A DNA stretch of 37,648 nucleotides. It comes from a virus. A program made the position numbers and the translations under genes. This document shows, piece after piece, positions 16,705-21,876 of the stretch. The stretch is taken from IMG/VR virus record IMGVR_UViG_3300025141_000297, positions 1 to 37,648 of that record, one strand, 5' to 3'. Each line of letters opens with the position of its first letter. The first letter of the stretch is position 1. The notes under the pieces were generated by a model. It searched no databases, had not been told where the DNA came from, and worked only from the letters and a program-made list of their open reading frames with translations.

Positions 16705-16874
16705 GCATACCCCCCACATGCCTCTACAAATACCCCCCTATCAAAACGGGGGTTATCTTGGGCGAACATATCAGCAAAGGCCTCTATAAGTTTAGCCTGT
16801 GACGCCGTAGGGCTACCGTGTGGAAAGGCCTTTATTATTTCAGCTACGGCCACGTAGTGCTTACGCGTCATCAT
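16701..16874 (-). CDS. 57-residue protein of a widespread marine-phage family
   Basis: Begins MMTRKHYVAVAEIIKAF and ends with FADMF..DNPRFDR..F.EACG, a pattern I recognise from many small proteins of bacterial and marine phages (usually of unknown function). The GGAGG site and ATGA overlap with the previous stop support the start; the first or second Met may be used. Its presence in an archaeal-looking genome suggests exchange between viral groups. No catalytic motif is visible. Confidence 0.75.
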   Translation of the reverse strand: MMTRKHYVAVAEIIKAFPHGSPTASQAKLIEAFADMFAQDNPRFDRGVFVEACGGYA

Positions 16875-17122
16875 TGTTTAGCCTCCCTTATTTCTTTGCC
16901 TTCCTTTTTTCCGGCTTCGTAATCGGTTATAATTTCACCGAGTCGTTTTATTACATGCGTTCCCCAATTTCTTTTTTGGTGTCCGTTCATCATTGAAACA
17001 TCAGCTAAATAATCAAGCATCCCAATTAAATGATGAAATGCGTTAGATTCATTTCTCATTTGGTCATTTGATAATGCCTCTGCTTCGTAAGCTCTTTTTA
17101 CGTAGGTTCTTATATTAACCAT
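16871..17122 (-). CDS. Small helical protein, unknown
   Basis: 83 residues, largely helical, His/Asn-rich in the middle (NAFHHLIGMLDYLADVSMMNGH) with a Lys/Glu-rich tail. It directly abuts the upstream gene (17123) and overlaps the downstream one by ATGA, so it belongs to a four-gene leftward operon starting at 17440. No family recognised. Confidence 0.65.
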   Translation of the reverse strand: MVNIRTYVKRAYEAEALSNDQMRNESNAFHHLIGMLDYLADVSMMNGHQKRNWGTHVIKRLGEIITDYEAGKKEGKEIREAKQ

Positions 17123-17440
17123 TTATAAATTCTCCATGTATCCGATTTCAATCATTGGGTCCTCTGGGGTTGTATTCCATTGGTTAGCTTCAACGCTTGG
17201 GTAAAGTTTAAACTTTGCTCCGACGCTGTTAATTGCGTCCCAAACTTCGCCGTCGTCAAGACTGCCGTGTTTGGTTCCGAAGCTGTGTAAGTTTGCCCAG
17301 CCTACGGTGTGACAGTAAAGGCTATTTGTTCCTTCCATTCTGGAACCCAATACTTCCACATAAAAGTTGTGGATACTCATCAATCGACCTTCCCAGTCGA
17401 CGAAGCCGGTTTTATTAGTTTGATACGTTTGTGTTGTCAT
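17123..17440 (-). CDS. Small protein, unknown, first gene of leftward operon
   Basis: 105 residues, rich in Trp, Tyr, Gly and His, of mixed alpha/beta appearance (KTGFVDWEGRLMSI, VGWANLHSFG, EVWDAINSVG). A GAGGTAATT site precedes the ATG and a TATA promoter lies ~45 bases upstream. No membrane segment or known motif; likely an early or accessory cytoplasmic protein. Confidence 0.65.
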   Translation of the reverse strand: MTTQTYQTNKTGFVDWEGRLMSIHNFYVEVLGSRMEGTNSLYCHTVGWANLHSFGTKHGSLDDGEVWDAINSVGAKFKLYPSVEANQWNTTPEDPMIEIGYMENL

Positions 17441-17480
17441 TTTAATTACCTCTTTTTCTCTATATTACACACAGTTTCAA

Positions 17481-17497
17481 AGTATATAAAGCTTTGC
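17481..17497 (-). promoter_or_regulatory. TATA/BRE promoter of the 17440-16600 operon
   Basis: Minus-strand GGCAAAGCTTTATATACTT has the same CAAAGC(T/C)TTATATACTTTG core as the promoter at 18378-18394. The two promoters belong to a duplicated intergenic block. Confidence 0.65.
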
Positions 17498-17530
17498 CTC
17501 TAATACATATATAAAGGTCCTCTACCCTTA

Positions 17531-17562
17531 TATACTGCGTTATATCTCCCGCTCACTATTTT
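17531..17562. repeat. Duplicated intergenic block, copy A
   Basis: TATACTGCGTTATA...CCGCTCACTATTTT here recurs as TATAGTGCGTTATA...CCGCTCACTATTTT at 18428-18459. Both copies lie between a leftward TATA promoter and a GCCATGGC repeat, so the whole block looks duplicated. Confidence 0.6.
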
Positions 17563-17604
17563 TGATAAATTTCCCCAGCTCCCGCCTCACAAATCAAAAA
17601 AATA

Positions 17605-17631
17605 AATTTTGCCATGGCTAAAAATTTTTTT
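17605..17631 (+). repeat. GCCATGGC/T-run repeat, copy 2
   Basis: AAATTTT, GCCATGGC (17611-17618), then TAAAAA and T7. It precedes the structured region that begins near 17640. Confidence 0.8.
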
Positions 17632-17639
17632 AGGTTACC

Positions 17640-18172
17640 CTAAACATTGTTAATCATAAGATGTCGATTGGGGTGCCCCAGAACCCCTCACGCTAACCAC
17701 GGGCTTCCAACCGCGGGTGTTCGAATCACCCCAGTCACACACGCCCTAATGTCCCTAACTGATTAGGAAGCAACATTCTTGACTTGTGTGCTGTTTTACG
17801 CTTCGCCATTCGTTGTCCGGCGACCGACATTATTTTAATTCGGATTATACCCGAATCTTAAAACCCGTGCACGGGCATAAGTGTAAAAATAATTCCTTAG
17901 GGTTGTAATACTATTTTACTATTTTCATCCTTTTAAGTCTAATTTCTAACGAAAGAAATTAAGTTCCCCTAAGGGTGTGAGGGAGGGTTCAAGGTTAACC
18001 TCCAAAGACTACCGGCCCAAATACCTAAGTATTGTCCGCACTTACCACTCACCACCTCCTCAGACACTTGTCCGTTGGAGCAGGTTATTGTGTGCCTTAC
18101 CCCCTTTGGGAAGGGGTTATTCAGCCACTCACGATAAGAGAGAGCTACTCTCTTAAATCTAATTGCGTATGA
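17640..18172 (+). ncRNA. Structured non-coding stretch A
   Basis: About 530 bases with no credible ORF but many clean stems: CCTAAT/ATTAGG (17753-17768), ATTCGG/CCGAAT (17838-17856), the palindrome CCCGTGCACGGG (17864-17875), CCTTAGGG/CCCTAAGG (17895-17974) enclosing AATTTCT/AGAAATT (17941-17960), CCCCTT-TGGG-AAGGGG near 18102-18117, and TAAGAGA/TCTCTTA (18135-18155). The density of perfect stems suggests a large RNA. The strand is uncertain; plus-strand TATA-like boxes lie near 17510-17535, while a minus-strand gene at 18343 could read through. Not a family I recognise. Confidence 0.45.
17663..17738 (+). other. tRNA-like element (T-arm and acceptor-like ends)
   Basis: GGGTG-TTCGAAT-CACCC (17715-17731) is a perfect T-arm with the consensus loop. 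GATTG (17666-17670) pairs with CAGTC (17732-17736) just outside it, and GGGGT/ACCCC (17670-17687) gives a D-arm-like hairpin. Between them, CCACGG and CCGCGG flank an 8-base loop containing TTCC. The D-loop lacks GG and there is no variable loop, so it is not a standard tRNA. It could be a tRNA-like domain of RNA A, a decayed tRNA, or an attachment site derived from a tRNA 3' half. Confidence 0.35.
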
Positions 18173-18343
18173 TTATAACAAGCTACTGTCACGAAGTAGA
18201 CGATTAACGCCCCACTTCTTGATTCTTACAAGCCTTGCTTGAATCTTCAAAGGTTGCTTGTAGAACGTCTCAAAGTCGAGTGCTCCACCGTTTCCCTTGT
18301 AGTTGTGCCAGTTGCTCATTATTTGGTTTTCGTATTTGTTCAT
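18173..18343 (-). CDS. 56-residue basic protein, unknown
   Basis: Small ORF (MNKYENQIMSNW...) with Tyr/Trp/Asn in the first half and a basic amphipathic second half (KIQARLVRIKKWGVNRLL). A GAGGAAAAC-type site precedes the ATG, and a TATA promoter lies about 38 bases upstream. The basic C-terminus would suit nucleic-acid binding, possibly at the adjacent repeat zone. Confidence 0.6.
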   Translation of the reverse strand: MNKYENQIMSNWHNYKGNGGALDFETFYKQPLKIQARLVRIKKWGVNRLLRDSSLL

Positions 18344-18377
18344 TGTTTGTTTTCCTCTGTATTACCTGTAGCAACAA

Positions 18378-18394
18378 AGTATATAAGGCTTTGG
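18378..18394 (-). promoter_or_regulatory. TATA/BRE promoter of the 56-residue gene
   Basis: Minus-strand CCAAAGCCTTATATACTTTG, nearly the same as the promoter at 17481-17497. Confidence 0.6.
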
Positions 18395-18403
18395 GTCATT
18401 TTA

Positions 18404-18431
18404 GTATATAAGGGTCGAGGGGGTATATATA
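18404..18431. repeat. 28-bp perfect direct repeat, copy 1
   Basis: A TATATAAGG box, GTCGAGGGGG and TATATATA in tandem; identical to 18546-18573. It runs into block B of the duplicated intergenic unit (18428-18459). The TATATAAGG parts could be rightward TATA boxes or protein-binding sites. Confidence 0.8.
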
Positions 18432-18480
18432 GTGCGTTATAGGTTCCGCTCACTATTTTCGGCGCAAAAAAAAATAAAAA

Positions 18481-18505
18481 TCGCCATGGCCAAAAATTTT
18501 TTTTT
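18481..18505 (+). repeat. GCCATGGC/T-run repeat, copy 3
   Basis: Preceded by an A-rich tract, then GCCATGGC (18483-18490), CAAAAA and T9. It lies between the two copies of the 28-bp direct repeat. Confidence 0.8.
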
Positions 18506-18545
18506 AGCGTCCGCGTCAAAAAGTGCGAGCGGGTTCTATATCGGG

Positions 18546-18573
18546 GTATATAAGGGTCGAGGGGGTATATATA
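18546..18573. repeat. 28-bp perfect direct repeat, copy 2
   Basis: Identical to 18404-18431. This copy lies directly upstream of the promoter at 18584-18598, so it may be an operator or activator site for the rightward micro-gene operon. Confidence 0.8.
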
Positions 18574-18583
18574 CCTTTTAGGG

Positions 18584-18598
18584 AGAAAGCTTTAAATA
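18584..18598 (+). promoter_or_regulatory. TATA/BRE promoter of the first rightward operon
   Basis: GAGAAAGCTTTAAATACT matches the consensus shared by the rightward promoters in this genome. ATG 18634 follows after about 38 bases with a GAGGT site. Confidence 0.7.
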
Positions 18599-18633
18599 CT
18601 CTCTCGCTACAAGTAAAATACGAGGTAATACAA

Positions 18634-18771
18634 ATGAGTGACCACTACAACGATACGTTTGGACAGTGCGATAACTGTCAGCTTGAAAGCCGATTATACG
18701 GCGGAATCTGTGAGGACTGCGACTCAGAATATTTTGCAGAATTTTGGACAGGTGATGAAGATGAGCTTTGA
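18634..18771 (+). CDS. Zinc-ribbon micro-protein
   Basis: 45 residues with C12-x2-C15 and C26-x2-C29, a classic zinc-ribbon spacing, and an acidic C-terminus. An earlier in-frame start (18523) is unlikely because it lies upstream of the promoter. It overlaps the TM micro-gene that follows. It may be an adaptor or transcription-modulating zinc knuckle. Confidence 0.65.
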   Translation: MSDHYNDTFGQCDNCQLESRLYGGICEDCDSEYFAEFWTGDEDEL

Positions 18772-18832
18772 AATAATATTATTCTTCTACTGTTTAGTTT
18801 TTGCATATACAGGTAGGGAGGCCTTTCAATGA
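18761..18832 (+). CDS. 23-residue single-TM micropeptide
   Basis: MSFEIILFFYCLVFAYTG... is almost entirely hydrophobic, ideal for one membrane helix. It starts inside the zinc-ribbon gene and overlaps the next zinc-ribbon gene by ATGA. The zinc/TM/zinc order recurs at 31670-31985. Confidence 0.5.
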   Translation: MSFEIILFFYCLVFAYTGREAFQ

Positions 18833-18954
18833 GTAAATTCGATTATCCATTCTGTGAAATATGTGCAGAAGAATTGAGATTATTCATTGATGCTACTAAG
18901 GTAGCTCGAGGTTATGAATGCTGTGATGACTGCTTTATGGAGTTGGGAATATGA
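18829..18954 (+). CDS. Zinc-ribbon micro-protein
   Basis: 41 residues with C9-x2-C12 and C31/C32-x2-C35, a zinc-ribbon pattern. Linked to both neighbours by ATGA overlaps. Confidence 0.6.
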   Translation: MSKFDYPFCEICAEELRLFIDATKVARGYECCDDCFMELGI

Positions 18955-19112
18955 ACAGGTCAGAAGTTATAACAGGTATTCAGGCCTTAAGGTATGAATT
19001 AGAAAAAGCTAACTTTTCAGATAACACGATAGATTATTATGATGAAGTTTTACAACAGTGCCGGTTGGCTGTTCTTCTTAATGAACAGAATGACCCACAC
19101 TCGAGGTATTAA
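18951..19112 (+). CDS. Small helical protein, unknown
   Basis: 53 residues (MNRSEVITGIQ...), predicted as two helices, of mixed charge. ATGA overlap with the gene before; the next ATG follows its stop immediately. No family recognised. Confidence 0.5.
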   Translation: MNRSEVITGIQALRYELEKANFSDNTIDYYDEVLQQCRLAVLLNEQNDPHSRY

Positions 19113-19250
19113 ATGATAGAAATAGGAACCGTAACCTTTAATAAGGAGTTAGTCGATAAACTAATTCAAAAAGGTTTCGAAGAAGACGATGAAGCACAGG
19201 AGCTGGTTTCAGGGGCCGAATCCCGACCAGCTCCCAAGAACAAGGCCTAA
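19113..19250 (+). CDS. Small acidic protein, unknown
   Basis: 45 residues beginning MIEIGTVTFNKELVDK, with an acidic middle and a basic Pro/Lys tail. Last gene of the 18634-19250 operon; a strong terminator-like hairpin begins before its stop codon. Confidence 0.5.
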   Translation: MIEIGTVTFNKELVDKLIQKGFEEDDEAQELVSGAESRPAPKNKA

Positions 19251-19309
19251 GCTCAGTCATTAATGTGACGCTCTTAGGCCAGCGCTCACTCAGGCAAATC
19301 TTATTTTTT
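19244..19309 (+). terminator. Hairpin plus T-run terminator
   Basis: GGCCTAAG (19244-19251) pairs perfectly with CTTAGGCC (19273-19280); inside it GTCA/TGAC can pair too. A T-run (19301-19309) follows and leads into GCCATGGC copy 4. Confidence 0.6.
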
Positions 19310-19331
19310 GCCATGGCGAAAATTCTTTTTT
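19301..19331 (+). repeat. GCCATGGC/T-run repeat, copy 4
   Basis: TTATTTTTT, GCCATGGC (19310-19317), GAAAATTC and T6. The 9-base lead CTTATTTTT is shared with copies 1 and 5. Confidence 0.8.
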
Positions 19332-19346
19332 ACATACTGTCAGGCC

Positions 19347-19373
19347 AACCTTTAAATAGGGGGACTCTATTGG
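19347..19373 (+). promoter_or_regulatory. TATA promoter with TATTGG initiator; leaderless gene
   Basis: AACCTTTAAATAGG with the TATA box starting at 19351; TATTGG starts exactly 17 bases later (19368). ATG 19380 lies 29 bases after the box begins, so the mRNA probably starts at the ATG or a few bases before. Confidence 0.65.
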
Positions 19374-19379
19374 TATTGT

Positions 19380-19508
19380 ATGAGTAAAATACAAGAGATG
19401 AGAAACGATTTTCGTTTCAGGAGAGCCCCACGCCGAACAATTCAAAAGAATAAAATTGATTCTGGTGTGTTAGAACAAATTGAAGCACAGAAGAGAGGGT
19501 TAGCATGA
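19380..19508 (+). CDS. 42-residue basic protein, unknown
   Basis: Starts MSKIQEMRNDFRF and is Arg/Lys-rich (RRAPRRTIQKNK), likely nucleic-acid binding. Leaderless by promoter position. The stop overlaps the next start by ATGA. Confidence 0.55.
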   Translation: MSKIQEMRNDFRFRRAPRRTIQKNKIDSGVLEQIEAQKRGLA

Positions 19509-19741
19509 GCGGTAACCCTTGCGGAAAAACTCGGGACGTTGCTGAGCCTTATGAGGTTTGGAAAGGACCCGGCGGTTTTGAATGGAGAGTTCTTAAGAAA
19601 TACCAGAAGCCAGAGCTTGAAGCTAAGAACCCTTACGCCCGTTGGTATTGTGCCGTTAAGTCTAATATGACTTACGGGGAATTTGAATACGGTGACACTT
19701 ATGTGTCAGATATAAAATCATACGGCGTAAAGCAAGATTAA
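19505..19741 (+). CDS. 78-residue protein of a marine-virus family, unknown function
   Basis: The compact, Trp/Tyr-rich core (PYEVWKGPGGFEWRVLKKYQ, then NPYARWYCAV and GEFEYGDTYVSDI) resembles small conserved proteins of marine phages. It looks like a small beta-sheet domain. Followed by a hairpin/T-run terminator. No catalytic residues evident. Confidence 0.65.
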   Translation: MSGNPCGKTRDVAEPYEVWKGPGGFEWRVLKKYQKPELEAKNPYARWYCAVKSNMTYGEFEYGDTYVSDIKSYGVKQD

Positions 19742-19768
19742 TAATCTGGCTTGTTTTACCTCTGGAGC

Positions 19769-19800
19769 TGGTCCCTCCTAAAAAGGACCAATCTTATTTT
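19769..19800 (+). terminator. Hairpin plus T-run terminator
   Basis: TGGTCC (19769-19774) pairs with GGACCA (19785-19790), followed by ATCTTATTTTTT leading into GCCATGGC copy 5. Confidence 0.6.
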
Positions 19801-19824
19801 TTGCCATGGCTAAAAATTTTTTTT
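19795..19824 (+). repeat. GCCATGGC/T-run repeat, copy 5
   Basis: T6, GCCATGGC (19803-19810), TAAAAA and T8. It sits between a terminator and the next promoter. Confidence 0.8.
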
Positions 19825-19894
19825 GGGCAGCGGGACGTCAAAATGCGCTTCAAAAAACGCTTAAAAAATTTTGTCGACGATAGCTCCTACCACA

Positions 19895-19909
19895 ACCTTT
19901 ATATATAGA
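19895..19909 (+). promoter_or_regulatory. TATA promoter; leaderless gene
   Basis: CAACCTTTATATATAG with the box starting at 19898; ATG 19927 follows at 29 bases, the same leaderless distance as at 19351/19380. Confidence 0.6.
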
Positions 19910-19926
19910 GTATACACTGTAGTAGT

Positions 19927-20187
19927 ATGAGTAGGAGAGAGAACTTTGTAACTAAGAGCAAGATGCCTTGGCAAGTAAAAGCTACACCTTTAGCTGACTA
20001 CTACGCTGAGATAGGAGACACGGCATACGGCAAGTCCGGTAATTACCGTGAGAAAGTTTCGTTGGGTAGTTTCCCAATCGGAATGCACGAACAACTGAGA
20101 ATAGAATTATTAAATTCTAATACAGTTTTCGAATCACCCTATTGGGGTGGAGAAGACCTAAAATTGAGACAGATAATTTCTGCTTAG
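19927..20187 (+). CDS. Small protein, unknown
   Basis: 86 residues (MSRRENFVTKSK...), mixed charge with aromatic patches (PWQVKATPLADYYAEIG; SPYWGGEDL). Single-gene unit with its own promoter. The next promoter overlaps the region just after its stop. No family recognised. Confidence 0.65.
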   Translation: MSRRENFVTKSKMPWQVKATPLADYYAEIGDTAYGKSGNYREKVSLGSFPIGMHEQLRIELLNSNTVFESPYWGGEDLKLRQIISA

Positions 20188-20188
20188 A

Positions 20189-20219
20189 GCGAAAGCTTTA
20201 AGTAGAGAGTCTCTATTGG
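20189..20219 (+). promoter_or_regulatory. TATA/BRE promoter with TATTGG initiator
   Basis: GCGAAAGCTTTAAGTA with the box at 20197 and TATTGG at 20214, exactly 17 bases later. Here the ATG is 45 bases downstream with an AGGAG site, so this mRNA has a leader. Confidence 0.65.
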
Positions 20220-20241
20220 TATAACACAAGGAGTATAAAAA

Positions 20242-20589
20242 ATGGTAGCAACAAAGAAAGACCAAAAAAGCACAGCGATGGACTACTTAGCTTCACCACG
20301 AAGTGAAGGTTTAGTAGTTGGAATAATGACCCTGTTAGGATACACAGCACCAAAAGGTGGTAGACTTCCAGCAGGAGTTAAATACGACACACTCGTGGCA
20401 CTTCATGATGTATTAGGAGCTGAAGATAAGTTCCAATCAATGATGAGTTCACGAATTGCTCAACTTCAAGGAAACCGCAGTCGTGGTTCACCTAAGATTG
20501 GAGCAAATCCAGAATCGATTATTCAAGCAGTAAAGCAAGGGAAGATTTCTCTTGAAGAACTAAAGAAACAAATCGCTTCTTTGGATTAG
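20242..20589 (+). CDS. Small helical protein, unknown
   Basis: 115 residues: a hydrophobic Gly-rich N-terminal part (GLVVGIMTLLGYTAPKGG) and a helical C-terminal part ending in a short coiled segment (IIQAVKQGKISLEELKKQI). Strong AGGAG site and promoter, and a perfect terminator hairpin just after the stop suggest high expression. No family recognised. Confidence 0.65.
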   Translation: MVATKKDQKSTAMDYLASPRSEGLVVGIMTLLGYTAPKGGRLPAGVKYDTLVALHDVLGAEDKFQSMMSSRIAQLQGNRSRGSPKIGANPESIIQAVKQGKISLEELKKQIASLD

Positions 20590-20599
20590 TCAACACGTA

Positions 20600-20630
20600 G
20601 GGGAGGCGAATCCTCCCCACTTATATTTAT
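20600..20630 (+). terminator. Perfect GC hairpin terminator
   Basis: GGGGAGG-CGAAT-CCTCCCC (20600-20618), a 7-bp perfect stem with 5-base loop, followed by ACTTATATTTAT. Confidence 0.65.
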
Positions 20631-21012
20631 ACAGAGCTCGTATAATCGGGACCGTAAGTTAAGTCACGCATTCGCACACTAAAGAAACAACCGTAATTTG
20701 AACACGCGCACATTTCCCTCCGTCAATCCGTTAGTCCCTTATTGAGGTGGCGTCTTAAATAGAAAACTTCAGCCTCTTTTCAAACTAACGTGCATCACGC
20801 GACACTTCCCTCCGTTTGAATCATTTACGAAGGTCGTTTCTCTGTATGTATCGTCTGACAGCACTTGCTTGTGTAATAACCTGACTGGAAACGGTTTGTT
20901 ATTACGCGGTCCCAAAACCTTATAATGACTACTGGTCTAAACAGGAGGGGTTTAAAGCGGGACGCCCGACCCTAATTTATTAGGGACCCCTCCGACGTGA
21001 CCTATTTTTTTT
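20630..21012 (+). ncRNA. Structured non-coding stretch B with duplicated module
   Basis: No credible ORF. A module is present twice: CACGCG then TTCCCTCCGT at 20703-20723 and again at 20796-20815, with equal internal spacing. The flanks differ but still pair: TTGA/TCAA in the first, CAAAC/GTTTG in the second. An 8-bp perfect stem GTAATAAC/GTTATTAC lies at 20873-20905. The stretch ends in the branched hairpin and T-run at 20944-21012. A rightward RNA of ~350 bases is plausible. Confidence 0.45.
20944..21012 (+). terminator. Branched (three-way) hairpin followed by T-run
   Basis: Outer stem GGAGGGGT/ACCCCTCC (20944-20951 with 20986-20993) encloses CGGG-ACG-CCCG (20958-20968) and CCCTAA-TTTA-TTAGGG (20970-20985); a T8 run follows from 21005. 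The form is close to that of the leader at 6640-6706. Confidence 0.55.
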
Positions 21013-21090
21013 GCATGGCTAAAACTTTTTTTTTGCCATGGCTAAAACTTTTTTTTGACATGGCAGTTTCTTCTTTTTTGCCATGGCGCA
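21005..21090 (+). repeat. Tandem cluster of four GCCATGGC/T-run repeats (copies 6-9)
   Basis: Copies are centred at 21013-21019 (GCATGGC, one base short), 21035-21042 (perfect), 21057-21064 (GACATGGC) and 21080-21087 (perfect). T-runs of 6-9 bases separate them. Core spacing is about 22-23 bases, i.e. two helical turns. Confidence 0.8.
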
Positions 21091-21107
21091 TATAACTTTT
21101 ATATACT

Positions 21108-21123
21108 TAAGCTCAATTAAGCA
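21108..21123 (+). repeat. 16-bp iteron TAAGCTCNAYTAAGCA, copy 1
   Basis: TAAGCTCAATTAAGCA; two near-identical copies lie at 21381-21396 and 21402-21417. Confidence 0.65.
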
Positions 21124-21161
21124 TACCTCTCGACGGGCTTAACTAAGAATGCTTTATAATG

Positions 21162-21300
21162 CCTATGCCCCGTGAGGCCTAAGCGTATAGGTCGAGGTGA
21201 GAAAGCTTAAACTAAGCATATAGAAACTCACTAACGCTAAGTCGGGGTGAGAAACTTAGCGTATAGTCTCTATCATGCCGTGAGAAAATGCATAATAGAG
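21162..21300 (+). repeat. Four GTGAG units in hairpins with CTAAGCGTATAG repeats
   Basis: GTGAG occurs at 21172, 21197, 21247 and 21280. CTAAGCGTATAG or close variants lie at 21179, 21212 and 21255. Two units form clear stems with GTGAGAAA in the loop: CGCTAAG/CTTAGCG (21235-21261) and CTCTATCATGC/GCATAATAGAG (21268-21300, one mismatch). TAAGC/GCTTA and CCTATGC/GCGTATAGG give weaker ones. The cluster could be an origin iteron array or an RNA with repeated protein-binding loops. Confidence 0.6.
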
Positions 21301-21380
21301 CCTATATCTATTTATTTTGCCTGTTATATGTGTGAACAGAGCAAAATACTTATATACACCCATTAACTATATATTATAAT

Positions 21381-21417
21381 TAAGCTCTACTAAGCAATTA
21401 ATAAGCTCTATTAAGCA
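21381..21417 (+). repeat. 16-bp iterons, copies 2 and 3, in an AT-rich stretch
   Basis: TAAGCTCTACTAAGCA (21381-21396) and TAAGCTCTATTAAGCA (21402-21417). The flanks from 21340 to 21480 are almost pure A/T with TATATCTTAATATAG motifs, suitable as a DNA-unwinding element. Confidence 0.65.
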
Positions 21418-21484
21418 TTTTACTTATATCTATATTATAGCTCTTAATTAATCTATATCTTAATATAGTATAATATAGGAGTCT

Positions 21485-21515
21485 CCGAAAGCTTTAAATA
21501 CTCGCTGTGTATTGG
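21485..21515 (+). promoter_or_regulatory. TATA/BRE promoter with TATTGG initiator; leaderless gene
   Basis: CCGAAAGCTTTAAATACT with the box at 21493 and TATTGG at 21510, again exactly 17 bases. ATG 21523 is 30 bases after the box begins. It opens the main rightward early operon. Confidence 0.7.
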
Positions 21516-21522
21516 TTATAGG

Positions 21523-21768
21523 ATGAGTTTGAACGACCTAATTGAGAGCTTGAGTCCAGACCAACTATATGCCTTAGCTAAGGATATAAAATCCTTGCCT
21601 AAGAATAGAGTAAGAGTCGTAGATACTTCCCACAGGGAACGTAGGAATAACAAAACAGACCTATACTTCAGAGCCGTGCCTCGTGCAAGTATGTTTCAGA
21701 ACTATGAAGCATATAACGACCACGCTGAGTGTATACGTCAGCAAGTTATAAGTGGGGTAGACCTGTGA
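21523..21768 (+). CDS. Small protein, unknown, first gene of early operon
   Basis: 81 residues: a short helical N-terminus (LNDLIESLSPDQLYALAKDI), a basic middle, and an aromatic C-terminus. Probably leaderless. The stop overlaps a GTG start (GTGA). No family recognised. Confidence 0.6.
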   Translation: MSLNDLIESLSPDQLYALAKDIKSLPKNRVRVVDTSHRERRNNKTDLYFRAVPRASMFQNYEAYNDHAECIRQQVISGVDL

Positions 21769-21875
21769 GCCGTATAGAGCCTATTACTGTTGATGCCTTT
21801 GGTATAGAAGTTTGTAGTATATGCGATTGTGCAGTAGAGAACAACACTTGCCTATGCGATATGAGAGGTTGGTGA
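21765..21875 (+). CDS. 36-residue Cys-rich micro-protein
   Basis: GTG-start ORF with C17-x2-C20-x-C22 and C29-x-C31, a possible zinc knuckle. GTGA overlap with the upstream stop; the next ATG follows 1 base after its stop. Short and without independent support. Confidence 0.4.
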   Translation: MSRIEPITVDAFGIEVCSICDCAVENNTCLCDMRGW

Positions 21876-21876
21876 G

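Noticed and set aside
16514-16789. Plus-strand ORF of 91 codons opposite two small genes.
   Set aside because: It runs through the GCCATGGC repeat and opposes two coupled genes, one of a recognised family.
16560-21060. Several GCCATGGC repeats contain ATGGC(T/C/G)AAAA, which could start peptides beginning MAKNFF or similar.
   Set aside because: The frames end quickly or drift without conservation, no ribosome binding site precedes them, and the T-runs and palindrome explain the shared sequence better.
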